From JALSHZ01 sp964439815 (lineage in GTDB: Bacteria > Pseudomonadota > Gammaproteobacteria > UWMA-0217): a stretch of 6,365 nucleotides of DNA. The notes below the pieces were generated by a model. The model was not told where the DNA came from. It did no database searches and saw only the letters and a list, made by a program, of their open reading frames with translations. This document shows positions 1-5,880 of this stretch, piece after piece; the first letter of the stretch is position 1, and every line of letters starts with the position of its first letter. The position numbers and the translations under genes are program-made. The stretch spans positions 1 through 6,365 of the forward strand of contig CAYTPO010000001.1 in NCBI GenBank assembly GCA_964439815.1, in the 5' to 3' direction.

Positions 1-609
1 GAAGCCATGAACTTCCGTCATGCCTGCAAGAAATTCGATCCTGATAAAAAGATCTCTGATGGAGATTTCCAAACGATCCTCGAATTTGGCAGGCTGTCTC
101 CCTCATCCTTCGGCATGGAGCACTGGCGCTTCAAGGTGGTGCAGACGCCCGCAAAACGTGAGGCGTTGCGAGCTGCCTGCTGGAACCAGCCACAAGTCAC
201 CGAGGCCAGTCATGTCGTTGTCATTTGTGCACTGACAAAGGATGTGGAGCCGGGGCAGGAGTATGTGGAAAAAATATTCGGTCGTCGAAATTTGCCAGCA
301 GAAGCCACGCAGGCCTATCTCGAACGCTATGCCCTGTTCCACAAGACTGAAGTGGAACCCTACATGAGTACTTACGCCTGGAGTGCAAGGCAATGCTACA
401 TTGCCCTGGCGAACATGATGACCGGCGCGGCGTCGCTCGGTATCGACAGCTGTCCGATGGAGGGGATCTCGAAATCCGACGTGGAAAAGGTACTGACGCT
501 GGATACGGAAAAATACGAGGTAGCTGTTGTCGTCGCCTTTGGCTACCGGGCCGGTGCACAGACGCCCAGATTACGGCAGGAGATGGAAGCATTGGTGGAG
601 TATTTGTAA
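1..609 (+). CDS. Nitroreductase family NAD(P)H-dependent flavoenzyme (NfsB-like), 5' end outside window
   Basis: Predicted FMN-binding oxidoreductase of the nitroreductase superfamily, a cytoplasmic, usually dimeric enzyme that passes electrons from NAD(P)H to nitroaromatics, quinones or related acceptors. Seen in the sequence: an N-terminal FRHACKKFD segment matching the FMN-phosphate-binding RH..K.FD of NfsB; SPSSFGMEHWRF (about residues 32-43 counted from the Met at 7), the counterpart of NfsB SPSSTNSQPWHF; ASHVVVICA in the core strand; GAASLGIDSCPMEG (about 140-153), the counterpart of GVAALGLDAVPIEG; and VVAFGYR near the C-terminus. The frame is open to base 1, and alignment with NfsB suggests about four or more residues are missing, so the Met at base 7 is probably internal. 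The true start and ribosome-binding site lie upstream. The stop is TAA at 607-609. Family assignment is firm; the physiological substrate is unknown. Confidence 0.88.
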   Translation, partial: EAMNFRHACKKFDPDKKISDGDFQTILEFGRLSPSSFGMEHWRFKVVQTPAKREALRAACWNQPQVTEASHVVVICALTKDVEPGQEYVEKIFGRRNLPAEATQAYLERYALFHKTEVEPYMSTYAWSARQCYIALANMMTGAASLGIDSCPMEGISKSDVEKVLTLDTEKYEVAVVVAFGYRAGAQTPRLRQEMEALVEYL

Positions 610-737
610 GTTGTTTTGGATAGGGAGTCCCGGGAGGAAAGAGCCAAATAATCCCGTTCTGAATATTAGAGTCTTGGTGTTTCCAATCGACAGGAACGCA
701 GCATCAATTACAAAAAACCTGCGGTAATTCTTGCCCT

Positions 738-764
738 TTGTGTAACTATTCAGCGAGTAGTTAC
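738..764. repeat. Dispersed hairpin repeat, copy A (REP-like)
   Basis: GTAACTATTC (742-751) pairs with GAGTAGTTAC (755-764) across the loop AGC, giving a 10-bp stem with one G-T wobble. Bases 738-762 match bases 5800-5824 at 21 of 25 positions, so this is one of two copies of the same element in the window. It has no T-run after the stem and so does not look like a terminator. A short palindrome recurring in separate intergenic gaps is typical of REP-like elements, but assignment to a named family is not possible from here. Confidence 0.6.
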
Positions 765-842
765 CCCTCTGTTTCGATATGCTGCTGCAGATGCTTCATG
801 AGAATCCTCAGCCTGGATAATCCCGGGAATATTGCCAGGTAA

Positions 843-871
843 AAAAATAGCCCGAATATCGGGCTATTTTT
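843..871. terminator. Bidirectional Rho-independent terminator, mainly for htpG
   Basis: The arms 843-855 and 859-871 form a perfect 13-bp stem around a 3-base loop. Its core is AGCCCGA/TCGGGCT and it is flanked by A-run and T-run. Read on the minus strand it follows the htpG stop codon by about 20 bases and ends in seven Ts, which is a classic intrinsic terminator. Read on the plus strand it ends in five Ts and could also stop transcripts coming from the nitroreductase about 235 bases upstream. Confidence 0.9.
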
Positions 872-891
872 CATTGTGGCGGCGTAAGCTG

Positions 892-2811
892 CTATTTGGA
901 CAATGTCAGCATCATGTCATTCATGCGATGAACGAAGGCTGCCGGGTCTTCCAGTTGCCCGCCTTCGGCAAGAATGGCCTGGTCGAGCAGTAGCGCTGTC
1001 CAGCCTGCGAAGCGGTCGTCATCGGTCTCTTCTTCCATGCGCTGGATGATGGGGTGTCCTGGGTTGATTTCCAGCACGGGCTTGCTGGAGGGCATCTCCT
1101 GTCCAGCCTGTTTCATCAACTGCTGCATATACAGTGCCATGTCGTGTTCGCTGAGCACGATACAGGAGGGGGACTCGGTAAGACGTTGGGAGATGCGTAC
1201 GTCTTCTACCTTGTCGCCAAGTGCCTTTTTCATCTGCTTGAGGATTTTCTTGGCGGCTTTTTCCTCTTTTTTCGCTTCCTTCTTGTCTTCTTCTTTTTCG
1301 TCGCCGACGATCTTGCTCAGGTCGAGTTCACCCTTGGCGACGGACTGGAAGGATTTGCCATCGAATTCGCTGATGTAGCCCATCATCCACTCATCGACAC
1401 GGTCGGACATCAGCAATACCTCGATGCCTTTTTTCTTGAAGACTTCGAGATGTGGACTGTTTTTCGCTGCGGTGTAGTTGTCCGCAGTAATGTAGTAGAT
1501 CTTGTCCTGACCTTCCTTCATGCGGCTGATGTAATCTTCCAGCGAAACATTCTGGTCGCCGTTGTCGTTGTGTGTGGAGGCAAAACGCAGCAGCTTGAGA
1601 ATCTGTTCGCGGTTGGCCATGTCTTCGACGGGCCCTTCCTTCATCACCTTGCCAAACTGCTCCCAGAAGGTCGCATATTTGGCAGGATCATTTTTCGCCA
1701 TGGATTCCAGCAGACCCAGCACCTTTTTCACCGAGCCGTTTTTCATGCTTTCGATAACGCGGTTGCTCTGCAGTATTTCACGTGAGACATTCAGCGGCAG
1801 GTCGTTGGAATCGAGCACACCGCGGACGAATCGCAGGTAGCGCGGCATCAGGTGTTCGGCATCTTCCATGATGAAGACGCGCTGTACATAGAGCTTCAGC
1901 CCATGAGTCTGCTTGGGTTCGAACAGGTCAAACGGTGCGCGTGACGGAATGTACAGCAGTGAGGTGTATTCCAGCTTGCCTTCGACACGGTTGTGCGTCC
2001 AGGCCAGCGGATCTTCGAAATCGTGGGCAACGTGTTTGTAGAATTCCTTGTACTCCTCGTCGCTGATATCTTTCTTGGGCATCGTCCATAGTGCGTTGGC
2101 CTTGTTGACGGTTTCCCATTCCGTGGCCGGTTTTTCCTCTTCGCCTTCCTTGACTGGCTCTGGCTCCTTCAGCATCTTGATGGGGAGGGGGACGTGATCG
2201 GAATACTTGTGGATGATGCTGCGCAGTTTCCAGCCATCAAGGAATTCCTCTTCGCCTTCACGCAGATGCAGCGTGATTTCGGTGCCGCGTGTCTCCTTTT
2301 CGATGGACTCCAGGGTGTAGCCGGCCTGACCGGTGGATTCCCAGCAGACGGCTTCATTGGCTTCGGTGCCGGCGCGGCGGGTTTTCAGTGTGACCTTGTC
2401 GGCAACGATGAAGCTGGAGTAGAAGCCTACGCCAAACTGCCCGATCAGGTGGGAGTCCTTGGCCTGGTCGCCGGTCAGCGTCTTGAGGAATTCGGCGGTG
2501 CCGGATTTGGCAATGGTGCCGATATTGTCGATGACCTCATCACGGGTCATGCCGATACCGTTATCGCGAACGGTGATGGTGCGGGCGTCCTTGTCGAATT
2601 CCACTTCGATACGCAGCTCCGGGTCATCAGCCATCAGCTTGTCATTGGCCAGCGCTTCGAAACGCAGCTTGTCGCAGGCGTCGGAAGCGTTGGAAATCAG
2701 CTCCCGCATGAAGATCTCCTTGTTGGAGTACAGGGAGTGAATCATCAGGTGCAGAAGTTGGTCGACTTCTGTCTCGAATTGCATGGTTTCCTTGGTTGCG
2801 GCGTCGCTCAT
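892..2811 (-). CDS. htpG: Molecular chaperone HtpG (bacterial Hsp90)
   Basis: ATP-dependent homodimeric cytosolic chaperone that remodels client proteins, often with DnaK, under heat and other stress. The 639 residues compare with 624 in E. coli. The N-terminal GHKL ATPase domain shows E37 and N41 in ELISNASDA, the nucleotide-binding D83 in DNGIGM, IGTIAKSGT (97-105), the lid glycines in GQFGVGFYS (124-132) and GTEI (176-179). The middle domain carries LPLNVSREILQ with R344 at the position of the catalytic Arg. A Lys/Glu-rich stretch lies at about 500-530, ahead of the C-terminal dimerisation domain. The start ATG (2809-2811) is preceded by TGGAGA with GGAG 10 bases upstream, and the N-terminus aligns with the family. 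The stop is TAG. The gene is flanked by its own sigma-32 promoter and terminator, so it is probably monocistronic. No key residue appears to be missing. Long ORFs on the opposite strand are shadows. Confidence 0.98.
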   Translation of the reverse strand: MSDAATKETMQFETEVDQLLHLMIHSLYSNKEIFMRELISNASDACDKLRFEALANDKLMADDPELRIEVEFDKDARTITVRDNGIGMTRDEVIDNIGTIAKSGTAEFLKTLTGDQAKDSHLIGQFGVGFYSSFIVADKVTLKTRRAGTEANEAVCWESTGQAGYTLESIEKETRGTEITLHLREGEEEFLDGWKLRSIIHKYSDHVPLPIKMLKEPEPVKEGEEEKPATEWETVNKANALWTMPKKDISDEEYKEFYKHVAHDFEDPLAWTHNRVEGKLEYTSLLYIPSRAPFDLFEPKQTHGLKLYVQRVFIMEDAEHLMPRYLRFVRGVLDSNDLPLNVSREILQSNRVIESMKNGSVKKVLGLLESMAKNDPAKYATFWEQFGKVMKEGPVEDMANREQILKLLRFASTHNDNGDQNVSLEDYISRMKEGQDKIYYITADNYTAAKNSPHLEVFKKKGIEVLLMSDRVDEWMMGYISEFDGKSFQSVAKGELDLSKIVGDEKEEDKKEAKKEEKAAKKILKQMKKALGDKVEDVRISQRLTESPSCIVLSEHDMALYMQQLMKQAGQEMPSSKPVLEINPGHPIIQRMEEETDDDRFAGWTALLLDQAILAEGGQLEDPAAFVHRMNDMMLTLSK

Positions 2812-2852
2812 TGCCAGTTTTCTCCAGTCTGTTGAAACGAATGGTTGGGACT

Positions 2853-2878
2853 ATGGGGATGCTTTTCAGGAATTCAAG
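2853..2878 (-). promoter_or_regulatory. Sigma-32 (RpoH) heat-shock promoter of htpG
   Basis: Read on the minus strand, CTTGAA (plus 2873-2878) is followed after 14 bases by CCCCAT (plus 2853-2858). These match the RpoH consensus -35 CTTGAA and -10 CCCCAT with spacing in the normal range. The predicted start is near 2846, giving a leader of roughly 35 bases that contains the Shine-Dalgarno sequence. The motif and its position before htpG, a known RpoH target in E. coli, agree. No inverted repeat resembling a CIRCE element was seen. Confidence 0.85.
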
Positions 2879-2960
2879 ATGATATTCGGGTAATCCTGGT
2901 CAAGTTTGCTCGGGATCAGCCGATAACTCGATAAACAATTGATTTGAGAGGCCACCCACC

Positions 2961-3284
2961 ATGTCGAATGACACACTTGACCACAACCGCCTGCTGCTTG
3001 AACTGACTCGTGCGATTCAAAACGTCAACCGTGAAATCATCAATCCCAAGATCCCCGAGTTGACGCTGGATGGGTTGACCCCGGTCATGTCGATGGTGGC
3101 TCGGGCGCGTGGTGAGTATCTCAAGGATCTGTTTGAACTTACAGAATCTGCAGGTGAAGGGCTCCCCACGTCCACGCAGATAGCGGAGCTGCGAGTCCGG
3201 CGGTTGGCCTATGAGGAGCTGTTGGCGGGGGCTAAAGCACTGGAGGTTGCCATCGAACGGGGGTATCTGGATGTGAGTGGGTAG
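2961..3284 (+). CDS. Small helical protein of unknown function (107 aa)
   Basis: I do not recognise this protein. It is 107 residues, has no signal peptide or membrane segment and is probably cytoplasmic. It reads as mostly helical: an N-terminal amphipathic stretch (LLLELTRAIQNVNREI, about 11-26), a Pro-containing link (PKIPELTLDGLTPV, about 29-42), and then charged helices (VARARGEYLKDLFELTE and ELRVRRLAYEELLAGAKALEVAIERG) separated by a Gly/Pro/Thr turn. It contains no Cys or His cluster suggesting catalysis or metal binding (one His, at about residue 8). The start ATG is preceded by GAGAGG nine bases upstream, which supports translation. It diverges from htpG, sharing a 149-base gap, and ends 166 bases before the copper receptor. 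The receptor's own promoter lies in that gap, so co-transcription is not needed. A long minus-strand ORF across it has no comparable support. Confidence 0.7.
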   Translation: MSNDTLDHNRLLLELTRAIQNVNREIINPKIPELTLDGLTPVMSMVARARGEYLKDLFELTESAGEGLPTSTQIAELRVRRLAYEELLAGAKALEVAIERGYLDVSG

Positions 3285-3311
3285 CAGGAACGGTGTCAGG
3301 TACGGTAGGCG

Positions 3312-3346
3312 GTGATATCCCCCAATCATTGTGTGATATGCCCCAA
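3312..3346 (+). promoter_or_regulatory. Tandem 14-bp direct repeats, candidate activator sites
   Basis: GTGATATCCCCCAA (3312-3325) and GTGATATGCCCCAA (3333-3346) agree at 13 of 14 positions and start exactly 21 bp apart, about two helical turns, so two bound proteins would sit on the same face of the DNA. They centre roughly 105 and 84 bases upstream of the predicted sigma-54 start near 3424, where enhancer-type activators usually bind. The protein that would bind them is not known. Direct rather than inverted repeats would also fit an OmpR-type response regulator. Confidence 0.6.
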
Positions 3347-3354
3347 CCTTTTCA

Positions 3355-3378
3355 ATGTGACTGACTGTATGTGACTGA
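3355..3378 (+). repeat. Perfect 10-bp direct repeat between activator sites and promoter
   Basis: ATGTGACTGA occurs at 3355-3364 and again at 3369-3378, a period of 14 bp. The pair is bracketed by TTTTCA (3349-3354) and TGAAAA (3376-3381), which are inverted relative to each other. It sits between the 21-bp-spaced repeats and the sigma-54 motif, a common position for a second regulator or an IHF-type bend. Function is inferred from position only. Confidence 0.4.
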
Positions 3379-3397
3379 AAAGCCGGAATTAAATGTC

Positions 3398-3414
3398 TGG
3401 TACGGGGTTTGCTT
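3398..3414 (+). promoter_or_regulatory. Sigma-54 (RpoN) promoter of the copper receptor gene
   Basis: TGGTACGGGGTTTGCTT matches the sigma-54 consensus TGGCACG-N4-TTGCW at all fixed positions but one (C to T after TGG). The invariant GG (3399-3400) and GC (3411-3412) are separated by the required 10 bases. The predicted start is near 3424, leaving a leader of about 27 bases before the ATG at 3451 with AGGA (3437-3440) inside it. Sigma-54 promoters need an ATP-dependent enhancer-binding activator, consistent with the repeats upstream. Confidence 0.75.
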
Positions 3415-3450
3415 GTCCTGGTTGAATACAATAACCAGGATGTAATCCCG

Positions 3451-5535
3451 ATGAACAAGAAACTGATCCTAACCACACTGGCGGTTGCAATGGCCGCGCT
3501 GTCTGTCTCTGCAATGGCTGATGAGCTTGCACCCATCGTCGTCAAGGAGACTATCGCCATCAATCCCAATGTCTCTGAGCCTGAGTTGTACAACGCAACC
3601 CGGGGAACGCCGGCCGATGGCGGGGATTTCCTTGGTCAGGTCAATGGTATTTCGATGAGTCGGTTTGGTGGCCGCGGGCTGGAACCGATCATTCGTGGGC
3701 AGTCGCAAACCCGGCTCAATATTCTGCTCGATGGTGCCTATATACATGGTGGTTGTCCCAATCGCATGGATCCGCCGGCCAGCTGGGCTGCGCTGGAAAC
3801 CTATGAAAAGGTCGATGTACTCAAGGGCGTACAAACCGTCATCTATGGGGGTGGGGGCAGTGGTGGTACCGTCCTGTTCGAGCGTGATACCCGCGGTCTG
3901 GCGCAGGAACAGCCGGGCTTGAGCGGCCGTGTCAGTGCCATGGGCAGTGATAACGGAATCGAAAGCGATCTGATGGCCGATGTGCTTGGTGCCGATGAAC
4001 AGGGTTATATCCGCCTGCTGGGTGAAATCAAGAAGGCCGAGAATTATGAAGATGGTGATGGCCGGGAAGTCCGTTCTGCCTTCGATCACAAGCAGGGCGG
4101 CATTATTCTGGGGTATACACCGACGCAGGATCGCCTGCTGGAACTCAGCTATGAGAAGAATGACTTCGAGGATGCATTGTATCCCGGCGCGGGTATGGAC
4201 AGTCCGGAAGAGTCGGGTGATATCGTCCGCTTTCGCTATGAGGACAAGCCGGCTGCGGCGTGGCTGGACAAGATCAGGACCGAGCTGTATGTCAGCGATG
4301 TCGATCACGTAATGAACAACTTCAGTCTTCGCACCCCGCCGAATTACGGGCCCACCATGGCCAAGGCGGGACAGCCGATGAAACGTGAGACCACAACCAA
4401 TTCAACGACCAGCGGTGGCCGGGTCATATTGACTTCCATGGCTGGGGATATGCAGTGGACTTATGGCGTTGATTTGCAGAAAAATGCGCGTGATGCAACG
4501 TCATTCAATATGGATACCGGTGTGCCAAAGGAGCTTGCCAAGATGTGGCCGGATGTAACAATCCGGCAGAGTGGTCTTTTTGGGGAGGCATTGAAACCGT
4601 TGGGTAACAGTCAGCGGATCAAGGCGGGATTGCGGGTCGATTATGTTGATGCGACCATCGACAGTGCAGCGGAAAAACCACCGGCAGCTCCGAAAACACC
4701 CGACCAGGCTTATCAGTTCTACTATGGAATCGTTGCCAGGGATAAAACCGAAACCAATGTGGGTGGGTTATTGCGCTATGAGCGGGATCTGAACTCAGGT
4801 ATGAGCTTTTTTGCCGGTCTTAGCCGTAGTGTGAGGACTGCCGATGCCACAGAACGTGCTTTCAATAAATGGGCACCAATGGCAACAAGTCGCTGGATTG
4901 GTAATCCGGGGCTCGACCCCGAACAGCATCACCAGCTTGATATGGGGTTGAGTCGTTCAACCTCCGACTACAGCTGGAATGGCGTGATCTTTTTCGACAG
5001 CGTTACCGACTACATCCTGCGGGATTCGGCGCATGGCCAGGATGGCATACTGCAGAGCGACAAGGCGGATATCTATCGGAATGTCGATGCTGAAATCCTC
5101 GGTGCCGAGCTGGAAGGCCGTTTACGGATCAATGAAACGCTGGATCTCAGTGGCAGTCTCGCCTGGGTGGAAGCCACCAATACGACTGATGGTGACCGAC
5201 CCATCGCGCAGACACCCCCGCTTGATGGCAAGGTACAGCTTGACTACAGCCAAACAGGCTGGGGACTGGGTGCACGAGTTCGCTTTGCCGACAGGCAGGA
5301 TCGAATCGATGACCTGAGCAAACAGGAGGTGGGAGAAACTGCGGGATGGGCTGCCCTTGACCTCTATGGCAACTACCGCTTTTCCTCCATGTTCACCGCA
5401 CGCCTGGGAATCGACAATGTGGATGACAAGACCTACGCACTGCATGCTAGCCGCTCCAATCTGCTGGATCCCGTTGCCATCAAGGTCAACGAGCCTGGCC
5501 GTATTGTCTGGGCCAGAGTGACTGCGGAGTTCTGA
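3451..5535 (+). CDS. TonB-dependent outer-membrane copper receptor (OprC/NosA family)
   Basis: Outer-membrane beta-barrel transporter predicted to take up copper using TonB-ExbBD energy. The 694 residues begin with a signal peptide, MNKK then a hydrophobic core and SAMA, with cleavage likely after A23; a TonB-box-like APIVVKE (27-33) follows. The plug (about 45-150) contains IIRGQ, LNILLDG (89-95), VDVLKGVQTVIYG (121-133) and GGTVLFERDT (138-147), closely matching the TonB-copper family. The copper-site motifs known from OprC are both present: CxxxM at C102-M106 in GGCPNRMDPP and HxM at H286-M288 in DHVMNN. The mature protein ends in an aromatic residue (F694), typical of barrel proteins. A TTG at 3409 would extend the frame by 14 codons but overlaps the sigma-54 -12 element and spoils the signal peptide, so ATG 3451 with AGGA 10 bases upstream is preferred. 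NosA homologues supply copper for nitrous oxide reductase, but no nos genes are visible here. I leave the symbol blank because oprC and nosA cannot be told apart. Confidence 0.92.
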   Translation: MNKKLILTTLAVAMAALSVSAMADELAPIVVKETIAINPNVSEPELYNATRGTPADGGDFLGQVNGISMSRFGGRGLEPIIRGQSQTRLNILLDGAYIHGGCPNRMDPPASWAALETYEKVDVLKGVQTVIYGGGGSGGTVLFERDTRGLAQEQPGLSGRVSAMGSDNGIESDLMADVLGADEQGYIRLLGEIKKAENYEDGDGREVRSAFDHKQGGIILGYTPTQDRLLELSYEKNDFEDALYPGAGMDSPEESGDIVRFRYEDKPAAAWLDKIRTELYVSDVDHVMNNFSLRTPPNYGPTMAKAGQPMKRETTTNSTTSGGRVILTSMAGDMQWTYGVDLQKNARDATSFNMDTGVPKELAKMWPDVTIRQSGLFGEALKPLGNSQRIKAGLRVDYVDATIDSAAEKPPAAPKTPDQAYQFYYGIVARDKTETNVGGLLRYERDLNSGMSFFAGLSRSVRTADATERAFNKWAPMATSRWIGNPGLDPEQHHQLDMGLSRSTSDYSWNGVIFFDSVTDYILRDSAHGQDGILQSDKADIYRNVDAEILGAELEGRLRINETLDLSGSLAWVEATNTTDGDRPIAQTPPLDGKVQLDYSQTGWGLGARVRFADRQDRIDDLSKQEVGETAGWAALDLYGNYRFSSMFTARLGIDNVDDKTYALHASRSNLLDPVAIKVNEPGRIVWARVTAEF

Positions 5536-5582
5536 TTCTCTCCCGGAATAGATGCAGGCACTGTCCTGAGGCCAAGGATTGA

Positions 5583-5753
5583 ATGTGGGTGGAAAGCGCA
5601 AGGTCTTGTACCAGACGTTCAATTAACCCGTCTTATTCATGGTGGATCCTGGCGCTGGGCGGGAGCGTCTGGGCGCCACTCTGGAGCGAAAATTGTAGCA
5701 ATCGCTACAACTTGAGTGGGGCGCAGGCGTGCCAGACCAAACCAGGGCCGTGA
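5583..5753 (+). CDS. Possible small membrane or exported protein (56 aa)
   Basis: This short frame starts with ATG at 5583, has AAGGA (5574-5578) four bases upstream and stops at TGA 5751-5753. The start is 47 bases after the copper receptor stop, so it could be co-transcribed with it. The product would have a basic N-terminus (ARSCTRRS, 6-13), one hydrophobic Trp-rich stretch (WWILALGGSVWAPLW, 20-34) and a polar tail with two Cys (C38 and C50). That layout is compatible with a single-pass membrane protein or an uncleaved signal. Against it: the tail is encoded by a long palindrome, which could create an open frame by chance, the Shine-Dalgarno spacing is tight, and I recognise no family. Confidence 0.3.
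   Translation: MWVESARSCTRRSINPSYSWWILALGGSVWAPLWSENCSNRYNLSGAQACQTKPGP
5648..5735. repeat. Long imperfect palindrome, possible structured RNA or REP/MITE-like element
   Basis: The innermost stem is perfect: TTGTAGC (5693-5699) pairs with GCTACAA (5704-5710) around AATC. Further out, CCACTC (5676-5681) pairs with GAGTGG (5714-5719), GCG (5673-5675) with CGC (5722-5724), and CTGGC (5649-5653) with GCCAG (5731-5735). The whole folds as a bulged, roughly 88-base hairpin on either strand. There is no T-run, so it is not a standard terminator. It could be a repetitive extragenic palindrome, a miniature mobile element or an mRNA 3'-end stabiliser. Confidence 0.5.
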
Positions 5754-5799
5754 TAGGCTCTCACTATTTTGGTGAAATGGTACTGTCAAGGGTTTGTTA

Positions 5800-5824
5800 T
5801 TGTGCAATTACTCAGAGAGTAGTT
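5800..5824. repeat. Dispersed hairpin repeat, copy B (REP-like)
   Basis: This segment is identical to 738-762 at 21 of 25 positions, sharing TTGTG at the left and GAGTAGTT at the right. AATTACTC (5806-5813) pairs with GAGTAGTT (5817-5824) across AGA, an 8-bp stem with one wobble, so the hairpin is conserved although the bases differ. AGTAGTT recurs at 5834-5840 and 5842-5848 in tandem, suggesting a degenerate third unit. Confidence 0.6.
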
Positions 5825-5865
5825 CACATAAGCAGTAGTTGAGTAGTTGCGAAACGGATAGGTTT

Positions 5866-5880
5866 GCCAGGACTCCTGGC
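5866..5880. repeat. Small perfect hairpin upstream of the membrane-protein gene
   Basis: GCCAGG (5866-5871) and CCTGGC (5875-5880) form a 6-bp GC-rich stem with a 3-base loop, 30 bases before the ATG at 5911. It would be part of the leader if transcription starts upstream. It could be a weak operator or part of the repeat cluster; no T-run follows it. Confidence 0.35.

Larger units (their letters stand above)
610..891. other. Intergenic region between nitroreductase and htpG 3' ends
   Basis: This 282-bp gap lies between two convergent genes. I find no convincing gene in it. It contains the palindrome TCCCGGGA twice (628-635 and 821-828), a dispersed hairpin repeat (738-764), an imperfect palindrome with CCTGG/CCAGG arms (812-816 and 835-839) around CCCGGG, and a bidirectional terminator (843-871). 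A 12-codon minus-strand ORF (MKHLQQHIETEG, start near 799) has an AGGA-like sequence upstream but is too short to call. Confidence 0.6.

Noticed and set aside
1054..1785. Plus-strand ORF of 243 codons opposite htpG, and others at 974-1378 and 2194-2835
   Set aside because: They lie wholly or almost wholly within htpG, which is certain from its motifs. Their translations are low-complexity mirrors of htpG codons and have no support of their own.
2917..2945. Possible sigma-70 promoter (TTGCTC, 18 bases, GATAAA) for the 107-residue gene
   Set aside because: Only about half of the consensus bases match, which is too weak to report as a feature.
3440..3445. ATG-TAA start-stop pair just before the receptor ATG
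   Set aside because: It could be a minimal upstream ORF, but a six-base coincidence within a ribosome-binding region is not evidence of control.
3409..3450. TTG start that would extend the copper receptor by 14 codons
   Set aside because: It overlaps the -12 element of the promoter, places an acidic, non-hydrophobic stretch before the signal peptide, and the ATG at 3451 has its own AGGA.
2916..3593. Minus-strand ORF of 225 codons across the small helical gene and the regulatory gap
   Set aside because: It crosses a gene with a good ribosome-binding site, the sigma-54 promoter and the receptor start; the product shows no family features.
3469..4308. Minus-strand ORF of 279 codons opposite the copper receptor
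   Set aside because: It overlaps the signal peptide, plug and copper site of a well-supported gene, has no recognisable domain and is a codon-bias shadow.
5590..5612. Sigma-54-like TGGTAC...TTGC on the minus strand
   Set aside because: The GG to GC distance is 11 rather than 10 bases, which sigma-54 does not tolerate well, and no gene follows on that strand.
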